A DNA stretch of 64,000 nucleotides from Castellaniella sp047971665 (GTDB lineage: Bacteria; Pseudomonadota; Gammaproteobacteria; Burkholderiales; Burkholderiaceae_B), in contig NZ_JBKEAA010000007.1 of the NCBI RefSeq assembly GCF_047971665.1, forward strand, positions 6,317 through 70,316, given 5' to 3'. Shown piece by piece: positions 42,442 through 50,824 of this stretch (positions are counted from its first letter, which is position 1; every line of letters begins with the position of its first letter). The notes under the pieces are model-generated. The model did not search any database, was not told the DNA's origin, and saw only the letters and a list, made by a program, of their open reading frames with translations. Position numbers and translations under genes: made by a program.

Positions 42442-43453
42442 TCCCGCTCTTCTGGCGGCGCCCGCCAGTGCGCCTCTGGCCTTCACGCTGGGGGATGCCG
42501 CCGGCGTCGGTCCGGAACTGATCGTCCGGCTCTTTGCCGAGGGCCTGCCCCACCCGGCCGTCGTCTATGGCGATCGCGGCGCCCTGCTGCGCGCCAGCCA
42601 GGCGCTCGGGCTCAGCGACCGTCTGCGGATTCTGCCGCTGGACACCCCCGGCGCGGGCACGACCGACGGAGAGATCGGGGTCCTGAACCGCGGGGAGGCG
42701 CTGCCACCCGACCTGCCCTGGGGGCGGGAAGACGCACGCGCCGGACGCGGTGCCTACGCATACCTGTGCCATGCCATCGACGACGCCCGGGCCGGTTATG
42801 TGCGGGCGCTGGTGACAGCCCCCCTGCACAAGGGCGCGCTGCACGCCGGCGGCATTGATTTTCCGGGCCACACCGAGATTCTGGCGCAACGCACCGGCAC
42901 GACAGACTACGCGATGATGCTGGCCAACGATGAGTTGCGGGTGCTGCTGGTCACCATTCATCTCGCGCTGGCCAAGGTGCCGGCGGCGCTCGACCAGGCA
43001 GCCGAGCTGCGTGCCATCCGCCTGGCACAGCGGGCCTGTCGTCAGGCCGGGATCGACCGGCCGCGCATTGCCGTCGCGGGACTGAACCCACATGCGGGTG
43101 AAGGCGGCGCGTTCGGCGACGAGGAAGCCCGCCACATCGCGCCCGCCATCGCCCAGGCGCGCCTTGAAGGCCTGGACGTGACCGGTCCCTGGCCGGGCGA
43201 CACCGTCTTCATGCGTGCCCGGCAGGGAGAATTCGACATCGTGGTCGCGCAATACCATGACCAGGGCCTGATCCCGGTCAAATACCTGGGGCTGGACGAA
43301 GGCGTGAATGTGACCGTGGGCCTGCCCTTCGTGCGCACCAGCGTGGACCATGGCACCGCCTTCGACATCGCCGGGCGCGGCATCGCCGATCCCGCCTCGC
43401 TGCGGGCGGCCATGCGCATGGCGCTCAGGATGACGGCGGGCCGGAAGGACTGA
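42422..43453 (+). CDS. pdxA: 4-hydroxythreonine-4-phosphate dehydrogenase
   Basis: The product is 343 aa. Starts with the FTLGDAAGVGPELIVRL block, then FPGHTEILAQRTGT near residue 150 (metal His), GLNPHAGEGGAFGDEE near 221 and QYHDQGLIPVKYLG near 278 (metal His residues). It oxidises 4-phosphohydroxy-L-threonine in the DXP-dependent vitamin B6 pathway, whose other precursor is made by dxs in this window. It overlaps the PhoH gene by 20 bp and converges on dnaB with one base between stops. Confidence 0.95.
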   Translation: MPATPSDPALLAAPASAPLAFTLGDAAGVGPELIVRLFAEGLPHPAVVYGDRGALLRASQALGLSDRLRILPLDTPGAGTTDGEIGVLNRGEALPPDLPWGREDARAGRGAYAYLCHAIDDARAGYVRALVTAPLHKGALHAGGIDFPGHTEILAQRTGTTDYAMMLANDELRVLLVTIHLALAKVPAALDQAAELRAIRLAQRACRQAGIDRPRIAVAGLNPHAGEGGAFGDEEARHIAPAIAQARLEGLDVTGPWPGDTVFMRARQGEFDIVVAQYHDQGLIPVKYLGLDEGVNVTVGLPFVRTSVDHGTAFDIAGRGIADPASLRAAMRMALRMTAGRKD

Positions 43454-43454
43454 G

Positions 43455-44828
43455 TCAGAACCCCGGCGCAGCCGAGAAATTCAGGAATCGGGTGCTGGCC
43501 CCCTGGAAGGTCAGGCGGACCGTGCCGATGGGGCCGTTACGCTGCTTGCCGATGATGATCTCGGCCGTGCCCTTGTCCGGAGAATCGGGGTTGTAGACCT
43601 CGTCCCGGTAGATGAAGATGATCACGTCGGCATCCTGCTCGATGGCCCCGGACTCCCGCAGATCGCTCATGACGGGCCGCTTGTTGGGGCGCTGTTCCAG
43701 ACTGCGATTGAGCTGCGACAGGGCGATCACCGGACAGTTCAGCTCCTTGGCCAGGCCTTTCAGGGATCGGCTGATCTCCGAGATCTCGGTGGCGCGGTTC
43801 TCGCCCGAACCGCTGGAGGACATGAGCTGCAGATAGTCGATGATGATCAGACCCAGCTGCCCGCACTGGCGTGACAGGCGCCGCGCCCGCGCGCGCACTT
43901 CCATCGAGGTCAACGCGGGCGTCTCGTCGATGTAGATCTGGGCTTCCTCGACTTTTTGCACGGCATGCGTCAGACGCGGCCAGTCATCCTGGTTCAGTTT
44001 GCCGGTGCGCATGCGGTGCTGGTCCAGCATGCCGACCGAACCGATCATGCGCATGGCCAGTTGCACAGCGCCCATTTCCATCGAGAACACGGCTACCGGC
44101 AACCCCTGCTCGATGGCGACATGCTCACCGATGTTCATGGAAAAGGAGGTCTTGCCCATGGACGGCCGTCCGGCCACGATCACCAGATCGCCCGCCTGCA
44201 GACCGGAGGTCATGCGGTCCAGATCATTGAACCCGGTCGGCACCCCCGTGACGTCGGAATCGCCTTCGCGATGGTAGAGTTCATCGATGCGCTCGACGAC
44301 CTGGGCCAGCAGCGGCCGGATTTCCTGAAACCCGGCCATCCCGCGCGCGCCTTCCTGGGCGATCTGGAAAACGCGGGACTCGGCCTCGTCGAGGATCTGC
44401 CGGGCCTCCTTGCCCTGGGGATTGAACGCCGTCGAAGAAATCTCGTCGGCGATCGAGACCAGTTTGCGCAGCATGGACCGCTCGCGCACGATCTCCGCAT
44501 AGCGGCGGATGTTCGCCGCCGAAGGCGTGTTGTGCGCCAGTGCGTTCAGGTAAGGCAGGCCGCCACACTCATCGGCCTTGCCGGCCGTGGTCAGGGACTC
44601 GTGGACGGTCACGACGTCGGCGGGACGCGCCAGTCCGACCAGCCGGGTGATGTGCTGCCAGATCAGGCGATGGTCGAATCGGTAGAAGTCGTCCTCGACG
44701 AGAACGTCGGCCACCCGGTCGAAGGAGGCGTTATCCAGCAGCAGGCCGCCCAGCACGGACTGCTCGGCCTCGATCGAGTGCGGCGGCACACGCAGATAAT
44801 CCAGTTGCGCGTCGGCTTCGATTTCCAA
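43455..44828 (-). CDS. dnaB: Replicative DNA helicase DnaB
   Basis: The product is 457 aa from a TTG start at 44828, preceded by an AAGGA ribosome site. N-terminal domain begins LRVPPHSIEAEQSVLGGLL. RecA-like C-terminal domain: Walker A GRPSMGKTSFSMNIG near residue 210, Walker B LIIIDYLQLMSSSG near 315, and FIYRDEVYNPDSPDKGTAEIIIGKQRNGP split near 405. It is the hexameric fork helicase. The use of TTG in place of ATG may limit its expression. Confidence 0.97.
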   Translation of the reverse strand: MEIEADAQLDYLRVPPHSIEAEQSVLGGLLLDNASFDRVADVLVEDDFYRFDHRLIWQHITRLVGLARPADVVTVHESLTTAGKADECGGLPYLNALAHNTPSAANIRRYAEIVRERSMLRKLVSIADEISSTAFNPQGKEARQILDEAESRVFQIAQEGARGMAGFQEIRPLLAQVVERIDELYHREGDSDVTGVPTGFNDLDRMTSGLQAGDLVIVAGRPSMGKTSFSMNIGEHVAIEQGLPVAVFSMEMGAVQLAMRMIGSVGMLDQHRMRTGKLNQDDWPRLTHAVQKVEEAQIYIDETPALTSMEVRARARRLSRQCGQLGLIIIDYLQLMSSSGSGENRATEISEISRSLKGLAKELNCPVIALSQLNRSLEQRPNKRPVMSDLRESGAIEQDADVIIFIYRDEVYNPDSPDKGTAEIIIGKQRNGPIGTVRLTFQGASTRFLNFSAAPGF

Positions 44829-44934
44829 ACCTGATCCTTCTTCAATTGAGCAAAGACCCTGCGCGACGCCAGCCGAAGCCTGTCCGTCGCCCCTGCCGGA
44901 GCCACTTTCGCCCTGGAGCTGCCGGCGACAAAAG

Positions 44935-44963
44935 AAAAAGGCCGGCGATGCGCCGGCCTTTTT
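44935..44963 (-). terminator. Rho-independent terminator after rplI
   Basis: AAAAAGGCCGGCG (44935-44947) pairs perfectly with CGCCGGCCTTTTT (44951-44963) around loop ATG. On the minus strand the stem is followed by TTTTTCTTTT, a good U-tract. It ends the rpsF-priB-rpsR-rplI transcript 55 bp past rplI and separates it from dnaB. Confidence 0.9.
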
Positions 44964-45017
44964 CAGCAGTGCCGCGTCATTCCTACTGTGAGAAATGTAG
45001 CACGGCGATGCAGTGCA

Positions 45018-45473
45018 TCAGGCCATTTCGCCTTGCACGGTGACCGAAATATCGGCCACCACGTCGGCGTGCAGCGCAACCTGCAGCGGGAACTCGCCCA
45101 CGGTCTTGATGGCACCGTCCGGCATGCGGACCTGCGCCTTGTGCACATCGGCAAACCCGGCGGCCTGCAAAGCAGCCGCCACATCCATGTTGGTGACCGA
45201 ACCGAACAGACGGCCATCGACACCGGCCTTCTGGTTGATGGTCAGGACATAGCCCGACAGCTTTTCGCCGACGGCCTGGGCCGCGGCCAGCTTTTCGGCC
45301 TGGTGCTTTTCGAGCTCGGCGCGGCGGGCCTCGAATTCCTTGAGGGCGGTTTCTGTCGCGCGACGGGCGATTTTCTGGGGAATCAGGTAGTTGCGGGCAT
45401 AGCCGTCGCGAACGCGGACCACATCGCCCAGATTACCGAGATTGACGACTTTTTCAAGCAGAATGACTTGCAT
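45018..45473 (-). CDS. rplI: 50S ribosomal protein L9
   Basis: The product is 151 aa. N-terminal MQVILLEKVVNLGNLGDVVRVRDGYARNYLIP (split here at residues 1-32) is the L9 rRNA-binding domain, followed by the long connecting helix (about 40-75) and the C-terminal domain. Last gene of the rpsF operon, 16 bp after rpsR, with a strong terminator downstream. Confidence 0.98.
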   Translation of the reverse strand: MQVILLEKVVNLGNLGDVVRVRDGYARNYLIPQKIARRATETALKEFEARRAELEKHQAEKLAAAQAVGEKLSGYVLTINQKAGVDGRLFGSVTNMDVAAALQAAGFADVHKAQVRMPDGAIKTVGEFPLQVALHADVVADISVTVQGEMA

Positions 45474-45489
45474 GACGGGAGACCTCGGA

Positions 45490-45762
45490 TCAGTTGTGGT
45501 TGTCGGTGTACGGCAACAGGGCCAGGAAACGCGCGCGCTTGATGGCAGTATCCAGCTGACGCTGGTAGTGCGCCTTGGTACCGGTCAGACGGGCCGGAAT
45601 GATCTTGCCGTTTTCCTGGATGAAATCGCGCAGGGTGTCCAGATCCTTGTAATCGATCTCTTCGACCTTGGCGACGGTAAAGCGGCAGAACTTGCGGCGC
45701 TTGAACAGCGGATTCTGTTGCCCGAACTTGCGCTTTTCCTTGGATTTTTTGAAATAAGCCAT
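45490..45762 (-). CDS. rpsR: 30S ribosomal protein S18
   Basis: The product is 90 aa. FKRRKFCRFTVAKVEEIDYKD near residue 20 and GKIIPARLTGTKAHYQRQLD near 52 are the S18 signatures; the C-terminal TDNHN tail is typical of betaproteobacteria. An AAAGG ribosome site precedes the ATG. S18 pairs with S6 on the 30S platform; both genes are in this operon. Confidence 0.98.
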   Translation of the reverse strand: MAYFKKSKEKRKFGQQNPLFKRRKFCRFTVAKVEEIDYKDLDTLRDFIQENGKIIPARLTGTKAHYQRQLDTAIKRARFLALLPYTDNHN

Positions 45763-45791
45763 GATGGTTGCCTTTCTCTGTGGCCGGTATG

Positions 45792-45833
45792 CCCGGCATG
45801 TTCATTGGCCGGGCCACACCCGGCATGTTCATT
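45792..45833. repeat. Tandem 15-bp duplication in the priB-rpsR gap
   Basis: CCCGGCATGTTCATT occurs at 45792-45806 and again at 45819-45833, 27 bp apart. On the minus strand each copy carries an ATG, but neither is the rpsR start. GC stems (GCCGGG with CCCGGC) can form within the unit. It looks like a short tandem duplication in a 71-bp intercistronic gap. Confidence 0.6.
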
Positions 45834-46127
45834 TCAGTGTGCCTGCGCGATCCGCTGGATGTGTAACACCAGCCGGTCCGAACCTTGACGGAGGGGTGCC
45901 AAGAATCCGATTGCCTGGACCCGTCCGCCGATCGGCGTTCCGGCCAGTTCCCGGGCCACATCCCCCAGTGCCACGGCCTGCAGTTCCATGCAGACCTTGC
46001 GGGGAGCGCCAGCCTCGATCACCTCGGATTCGTGTGCCATCCGGAGCCGCAGCACCGGTGTTCCCGCCGGTGTGTGACGCAACGGCTCGGCCTCGACCAC
46101 GCACGCTGCGATTTCGACCCGGTTCAC
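45834..46127 (-). CDS. priB: Primosomal replication protein N (PriB)
   Basis: The product is 97 aa, a small OB-fold single-strand-binding protein. MNRVEIAACVVEAEPLRHTPAG at the start and GDVARELAGTPIGGRVQAIGFLA near 55-78 match betaproteobacterial PriB. It acts in replication restart with PriA. It sits in the standard position between rpsF and rpsR, 19 bp after the rpsF stop. Confidence 0.92.
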   Translation of the reverse strand: MNRVEIAACVVEAEPLRHTPAGTPVLRLRMAHESEVIEAGAPRKVCMELQAVALGDVARELAGTPIGGRVQAIGFLAPLRQGSDRLVLHIQRIAQAH

Positions 46128-46146
46128 GGAATACGCAAGCCCCTGA

Positions 46147-46515
46147 TCAGGAATTCGTGGACTCGGTGGCGGTCGCCTTGCGGGCTTCCTCGCGCTCGAC
46201 CGACTTCATCATGATGGAAGGTTCGGTGTGAGCATGCTTGGTCTTGACGAACAGGTGGCGCAGGATCGCGTCGTTGTACCGGAACGAGTGTTCCATCTCG
46301 TCCAGCGCGGCCTGGCCGCACTCGATGTTAAAGCACACATAGTGGGCCTTGACGAGTTTCTGGATGGGATAGGCCAGCTGGCGGCGGCCCCAATCCTCGA
46401 CACGATGGATCTGGCCGCCATTGCTGGTGACCATGGACTGATAGCGTTCGATCATGGCGGGCACCTGCTCGCTTTGATCGGGATGCACAATGAACACTAC
46501 TTCGTAGTGGCGCAT
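46147..46515 (-). CDS. rpsF: 30S ribosomal protein S6
   Basis: The product is 122 aa. MRHYEVVFIVHPDQSEQVPAM at the start and NGGQIHRVEDWGRRQLAYPI near 37 are S6 hallmarks. An acidic/charged C-terminal tail follows. The ATG at 46515 is preceded by AAGGAG. First gene of the operon, with a long leader of about 120 nt and a recognisable -10 upstream. Confidence 0.98.
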   Translation of the reverse strand: MRHYEVVFIVHPDQSEQVPAMIERYQSMVTSNGGQIHRVEDWGRRQLAYPIQKLVKAHYVCFNIECGQAALDEMEHSFRYNDAILRHLFVKTKHAHTEPSIMMKSVEREEARKATATESTNS

Positions 46516-46593
46516 AGAAGACTCCTTATGGATATCTGCGGTGTTGACAGACAGCCCGCCGGCACGATGTGCCCCTCCATCCGGAGAGCCACG

Positions 46594-46617
46594 GACAAGC
46601 CAAAAGAACGGCTTGCC
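46594..46617 (-). promoter_or_regulatory. Leader hairpin of the rpsF operon
   Basis: In the minus-strand leader GGCAAGCC and GGCTTGTC pair over 7-8 bp around GTTCTTTT, midway between the -10 and rpsF. Many bacteria have an S6:S18-binding leader here that gives feedback repression. This stem is a candidate; I could not confirm the CCG-bulge motif. Confidence 0.4.
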
Positions 46618-46645
46618 ACAAGCACGGTCGAGCAAGTAACCAAGC

Positions 46646-46654
46646 ATTCTAGCA
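46646..46654 (-). promoter_or_regulatory. Extended -10 promoter of the rpsF operon
   Basis: Minus-strand TGC-TAGAAT (46654-46646) is an extended -10: a TGn motif plus a 5/6 hexamer. The -35 region is poor, as expected for extended -10 promoters. It gives a leader of about 120 nt before rpsF. The rest of the 262-bp gap to folE2 is GC-rich, with no gene visible. Confidence 0.55.
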
Positions 46655-46777
46655 TAGCCGCCCCTGAAACAGGAAAACTGTCATGGCCGGCCTGCGCCTG
46701 CGCCTGCGGTCGGGGCCGGCCCCGAACCGAGCCAAGCGCGGGCGCGCCATCCCGGGACGGGTTGACGCGCCGGCGTT

Positions 46778-47590
46778 CTAATGGCTGCGCACCACCGCGT
46801 AGGCGGAATGATTGTGGATGGACTCGAAATTCTCTGCCGTGACCTGATAGGAGGCGACCCCCGGCAAATGCTGCAACATCACGGCCACGTCGCGCACCAG
46901 GTCTTCGACGAATTTCGGGTTCTCATAAGCGCGTTCGGTGACGAATTTCTCGTCGGCGCGCTTGAGCAGCCCCCACAATTCGCACGAGGCCTGCGACTCC
47001 ACGCCCCGGATCAGGGCATCCAGGTCCACGGCCTGGACCGCGTCGTATTCCAGGTCCACGGAGACGTGCGAGCGCTGATTGTGCGCGCCGTACTCGGAAA
47101 TCGCCTTCGAGCAAGGACACAGGCTGGTCACCGGGACCTGGACGAACAGGGAAAACCGCGGCGCCGTCCCCCGGCGCGCACGGACGGACCAGCGGACCTG
47201 ATAGTCCATCAGGCTGCGCACGCCGGACACGGGCGCAGGTTTTTCGATGAAATAAGGAAAACGGGCGGTCACATCACCGACGTCGGCCTGCAACAGGTCC
47301 AGCATGGACTGCGCCATGGCGCACAGCGCCGCGGGCGTCATCGGCTCGGTACGGCGCGACTCCAGCAGAGAAATGAAACGCGACATGTGCGTGCCTTTTT
47401 CGTCGGCGGGCAACGCCACGGTCATTTCCCAGTCGGCCACGGTCGCCTGAGACTGACCCGCACCAGTCACCACCAGCAGCGGGTGGCGCACGCCACGTAC
47501 GCCGACCCGCTGGATGGCAATCCGGCGCGTATCCGGTCCGCTTTGCACGTCCGGCATCGTCATGGCAACCGGATCCAGCAAGGTGTTCAT
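46778..47590 (-). CDS. folE2: GTP cyclohydrolase FolE2
   Basis: The product is 270 aa, type IB GTP cyclohydrolase. The metal/catalytic Cys region SLCPCSKAISEYGAHNQRS is near residue 155, and NFESIHNHSAYA near the C-terminus. It makes 7,8-dihydroneopterin triphosphate for folate and queuosine. FolE2 can work with metals other than zinc and is often zinc-regulated. Here it sits at the end of xseB-ispA-dxs with an ATGA overlap to dxs, so it is probably expressed constitutively with them. Whether another folE exists elsewhere is not visible. Confidence 0.95.
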   Translation of the reverse strand: MNTLLDPVAMTMPDVQSGPDTRRIAIQRVGVRGVRHPLLVVTGAGQSQATVADWEMTVALPADEKGTHMSRFISLLESRRTEPMTPAALCAMAQSMLDLLQADVGDVTARFPYFIEKPAPVSGVRSLMDYQVRWSVRARRGTAPRFSLFVQVPVTSLCPCSKAISEYGAHNQRSHVSVDLEYDAVQAVDLDALIRGVESQASCELWGLLKRADEKFVTERAYENPKFVEDLVRDVAVMLQHLPGVASYQVTAENFESIHNHSAYAVVRSH

Positions 47591-49446
47591 GAAGCATTCC
47601 TTTTCAAACGCTGGCGTATCGACGCCTCGATGCCCCCGGCATCCAGGCCGAGGCCTGCGAGGACGACCTTCTGGTCGCCATGGTCGATGAATTCATCCGG
47701 CAAGCCAAGTTGCAGGATCGGACGGACGATCGCCTCCCGGCTCAGCCACTCCGCGACAGCGCTGCCCGCGCCGCCCATGACAGCCCCCTCCTCGAGGGTG
47801 ACGAACAGGTCATGCGACTCGGCCAGATGCCGCAACAGCGCCTCGTCGAGCGGCTTGACGAAGCGCATGTCCACCAGTGTAGCGCCCAGCGCCCGGGCTG
47901 CGCGCTCGGCCTCGGGCAACAAGGTGCCGAACACCAGCAGCGCCACCTCCCTGCCCTCGCGACGCACCACGGCGCGGCCGATTTCGACTGGATCGAGGCT
48001 GTCCCCCGGCTCGGCACCGCAACCGGCGCCGCGCGGGTAACGGATCGAGGCCGGCCCCTCGTGGAGGAAACAGGTGTTGAGCAGCAACCGGGCTTCGTGC
48101 TCATCCGAGGGCGTGGCGATCACCAGGTTCGGAATGCAGCGCAAATAGGCAATATCGTAGTTCCCGGCATGGGTGGCCCCATCGGCGCCCACGATGCCGG
48201 CCCGATCCAGCGCGAAGGTCACGTCCAGATCCTGCAACGCCACATCATGAATCAGCTGGTCGTAGCCGCGCTGCAAGAAGGTGGAATAGATGGCCACCAC
48301 GGGCTTGCAGCCCTCGCAGGCCAGTCCGGCGGCAAAGGTCACCGCATGCTGCTCGGCGATGCCGACGTCGAAATAGCGCTGTGGAAAACGGCGCTCGAAC
48401 TCGACCAGGCCGCTGCCTTCGCGCATGGCCGGGGTGATGCCGACCAACCGCGTGTCGGCCTCAGCCATGTCGCAAAGCCAGGTACCGAAGACCTGGGTGA
48501 AGGTCCGGCGCGCGGGAGCGGCGGATTTCTGAATGCCGACCGAGGGATCGAATTTTCCCGGGCCATGGTACAGAACCGGGTCGGCCTCGGCCAGCTTGTA
48601 ACCCTGGCCCTTGCGCGTCACGACATGCAGAAACTGCAGGCCGCCGAGCCGGCGCAGGTTTTCCAGCGTGGGAATCAGGACGTCCAGGTCGTGGCCATCG
48701 ATCGGCCCCATGTAGTTGAAACCCAGCTCTTCGAACAGCGTGGCCGGCGACAGCATGCCCTTGGCATGGCCCTCGAGCTTGCGCGCCAGCGCCAGCACCG
48801 GCGGCACGTGCTGCAGCACGGCCCGCCCCATATGCTTGGCGTGGGCGTAGAACTGGCCCGACAGCAGGCGGGCAAAATAATAGTTGAGCGCCCCCACCGG
48901 CGGCGAAATCGACATGTCGTTGTCGTTGAGCACGACCAGCAGGTTCACGTCTGGCGTCACGCCGGCATTGTTCAAGGCCTCGAACGCCATGCCGGCCGTC
49001 ATGGCGCCATCGCCGATCACGGCGATATGCTGGCGCTCGACACCGGCGTTGCGCGAAGCCACCGCCATGCCGAGCGCGGCGGAAATCGAGGTCGAGGAAT
49101 GCGCTGTCCCGAAAGCGTCATAGGGCGATTCGGCGCGTTTCGGAAAACCGGAGATTCCGCCCTGCTGGCGCAAGCCGGCCATGGCTTCGCGGCGCCCGGT
49201 CAGGATCTTGTGCGGATAGGATTGATGGCCGACATCCCAGACCAGCCGGTCATCGGGCGTATTGAACGCATAGTGGAGCGCCAGGGTCAGCTCGACCGTC
49301 CCCAGGTTGGAGGACAGGTGCCCGCCAGTGCGCGACACGGAGTCCAGCACGAACGCCCGCAACTCGGCGGCCAGATCCTTGAGATGCTGACGATCCAGCC
49401 GGCGCAGGTCCGCAGGCGATTGGATGTCTTCCAGTTGTCTAGTCAT
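47587..49446 (-). CDS. dxs: 1-deoxy-D-xylulose-5-phosphate synthase
   Basis: The product is 619 aa, full length. Blocks: GHLSSNLGTVELTLALHY near residue 42, thiamine-diphosphate motif GDGAMTAGMAFEALNNAG near 145 with NDNDMS, GIAEQHAVTFAAGLACEG near 360, and RYPRGAG near 450. First enzyme of the MEP isoprenoid pathway, also feeding thiamine and vitamin B6. It is 12 bp after ispA, so isoprenoid precursor and FPP synthesis are cotranscribed. Confidence 0.98.
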   Translation of the reverse strand: MTRQLEDIQSPADLRRLDRQHLKDLAAELRAFVLDSVSRTGGHLSSNLGTVELTLALHYAFNTPDDRLVWDVGHQSYPHKILTGRREAMAGLRQQGGISGFPKRAESPYDAFGTAHSSTSISAALGMAVASRNAGVERQHIAVIGDGAMTAGMAFEALNNAGVTPDVNLLVVLNDNDMSISPPVGALNYYFARLLSGQFYAHAKHMGRAVLQHVPPVLALARKLEGHAKGMLSPATLFEELGFNYMGPIDGHDLDVLIPTLENLRRLGGLQFLHVVTRKGQGYKLAEADPVLYHGPGKFDPSVGIQKSAAPARRTFTQVFGTWLCDMAEADTRLVGITPAMREGSGLVEFERRFPQRYFDVGIAEQHAVTFAAGLACEGCKPVVAIYSTFLQRGYDQLIHDVALQDLDVTFALDRAGIVGADGATHAGNYDIAYLRCIPNLVIATPSDEHEARLLLNTCFLHEGPASIRYPRGAGCGAEPGDSLDPVEIGRAVVRREGREVALLVFGTLLPEAERAARALGATLVDMRFVKPLDEALLRHLAESHDLFVTLEEGAVMGGAGSAVAEWLSREAIVRPILQLGLPDEFIDHGDQKVVLAGLGLDAGGIEASIRQRLKRNAS

Positions 49447-49458
49447 GATGCCTTGAAT

Positions 49459-50373
49459 CTAATGGGACCGGCCGATGATGTAGTCGGCCAGTTCACGCAA
49501 GCGGCTGGCCGACGGCCCCAGCGGCAACAGCGCGGCATATGCCTGTTCGCGCAGGCTGGCGAGCAGTTCGCGCGAGCCTTCCAGCCCCATGATGGATACG
49601 TAGGTCGGTTTGCCCTGAGCGACGTCCTTGCCGGCGGTCTTGCCCAGCGTGGCCGAATCGGCGGTCACGTCCAGGATGTCATCCACGACCTGAAAAGCCA
49701 GGCCCATGGCCGAAGCATAGGATTCCAGACCAGCACGGGCCGTGCTGCTGGCGCCGGCAACCACACCGCCCAGCAATACGCTGGCCTCGAGCAGAGCGCC
49801 GGTTTTCATGCGGTGCATGTGCTGCAACGCCTCGACCGGCAATTCGAGGCCGACACTGGCGCAATCGATGGCCTGGCCGCCCACCATGCCATCGCTGCCC
49901 GCCGCCCTGGCCAGCAGCTGGACCGCCTGGACGATCAGCGCCGGCGCAATGGGCATCTGCGCCAGGCAGTCGAACGCCAGGGGCTGCAAGGCGTCTCCAG
50001 CCAGCATCGCCAGCGCCTCGTCGTCGAAATGACGATGCACCGTGGGCCGGCCACGCCGCAGATCGTCATCATCCATGCAGGGCAGATCGTCATGAATCAG
50101 CGAATAGGCGTGGATCAGTTCCACGGCGGCGGCGGCCGCATCCAGCGCCAGCCCCTGGGCCGCGGCAGTCCCGGAAACGCGGTTGACCTCGCCGGCCGCA
50201 TAGACCAGCGCCGCCCGCACCCGCTTGCCCGGCCCGAGAACGGCGTATCGCATCGCCTCGTGCAGGCGGGCCGGATCGTCCTGAACGGACGGCAGCAATT
50301 CGTCGAGCACGGTCGCGCTGTGCGCCACCCGGTCACGCAGCCAGGTCTCGAAATCCTCCGTCGCAAGGGTCAT
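49459..50373 (-). CDS. ispA: Farnesyl diphosphate synthase (polyprenyl synthetase)
   Basis: The product is 304 aa. First Asp-rich motif with DDLPCMDDDDLRRGRPTVHR near residue 93 and second DDILDVTADSATLGKTAGKD near 235; GGQAIDCASVG near 168. It condenses IPP with DMAPP/GPP to farnesyl diphosphate, the substrate of HpnD in this window. It overlaps the xseB stop by four bases. Confidence 0.96.
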   Translation of the reverse strand: MTLATEDFETWLRDRVAHSATVLDELLPSVQDDPARLHEAMRYAVLGPGKRVRAALVYAAGEVNRVSGTAAAQGLALDAAAAAVELIHAYSLIHDDLPCMDDDDLRRGRPTVHRHFDDEALAMLAGDALQPLAFDCLAQMPIAPALIVQAVQLLARAAGSDGMVGGQAIDCASVGLELPVEALQHMHRMKTGALLEASVLLGGVVAGASSTARAGLESYASAMGLAFQVVDDILDVTADSATLGKTAGKDVAQGKPTYVSIMGLEGSRELLASLREQAYAALLPLGPSASRLRELADYIIGRSH

Positions 50374-50648
50374 GTCACATCCCGCGAACCGGCTTCGCCG
50401 AAAGGCTGGAGCAACTGCCCCTGGAGAACCTGAACCTGCTGCTCGGCGGCTTCCAGACGTTGCTGGCAGACCTGCGCAAGCGCCACGCCCCGCTGATACA
50501 GCGCAATCGATTCGTCCAGGCCCAGGTCGCCCTCGTTCATCCGGCCTGCCAGACGCTCGAGCTCGGCCAGCGCCGTCTCGAAGTCCCGAGGCAATGGATC
50601 ATCGGACCGGAGCGCACTGTCCGGCAACGGAGTTTGATCGTTGATCAT
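50370..50648 (-). CDS. xseB: Exodeoxyribonuclease VII small subunit
   Basis: The product is 92 aa from the ATG at 50648; an ATG three codons earlier is in frame. The sequence ETALAELERLAGRMNEGDLGLDESIALYQRG is the XseB coiled-coil domain (residues about 24-54). It associates with XseA to degrade single-stranded DNA. First gene of xseB-ispA-dxs-folE2, a very common gammaproteobacterial/betaproteobacterial order. Confidence 0.93.
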   Translation of the reverse strand: MINDQTPLPDSALRSDDPLPRDFETALAELERLAGRMNEGDLGLDESIALYQRGVALAQVCQQRLEAAEQQVQVLQGQLLQPFGEAGSRDVT

Positions 50649-50675
50649 GGGTTTCATCTGAGCATTCCAGACTGA

Positions 50676-50742
50676 ATTGTACGGGAACCCCGAGGGTCCA
50701 TGAAACCATCCCGCCCCTGCGCATTTCGAGGTAAGGTACAAT
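50676..50742. promoter_or_regulatory. Divergent -10 candidates between xseB and the Rieske gene
   Basis: Two TACAAT hexamers: minus strand 50681-50676, 28 bp before xseB; plus strand 50737-50742, about 80 bp before the Rieske gene. Neither has a convincing -35. The 176-bp gap holds nothing else that I recognise. Confidence 0.35.
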
Positions 50743-50824
50743 TTTTTCCCCTGTCCCGGACCGGGCTTCGCGCCGGGGCGGCCAGACGGCGCGCCGGACG
50801 GTTTCATTCTTGCGGGGGGAACCA

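Noticed and set aside
47680..50433. 917-codon open frame on + over dxs and ispA
   Set aside because: Shadow of dxs and ispA with no recognisable domain.
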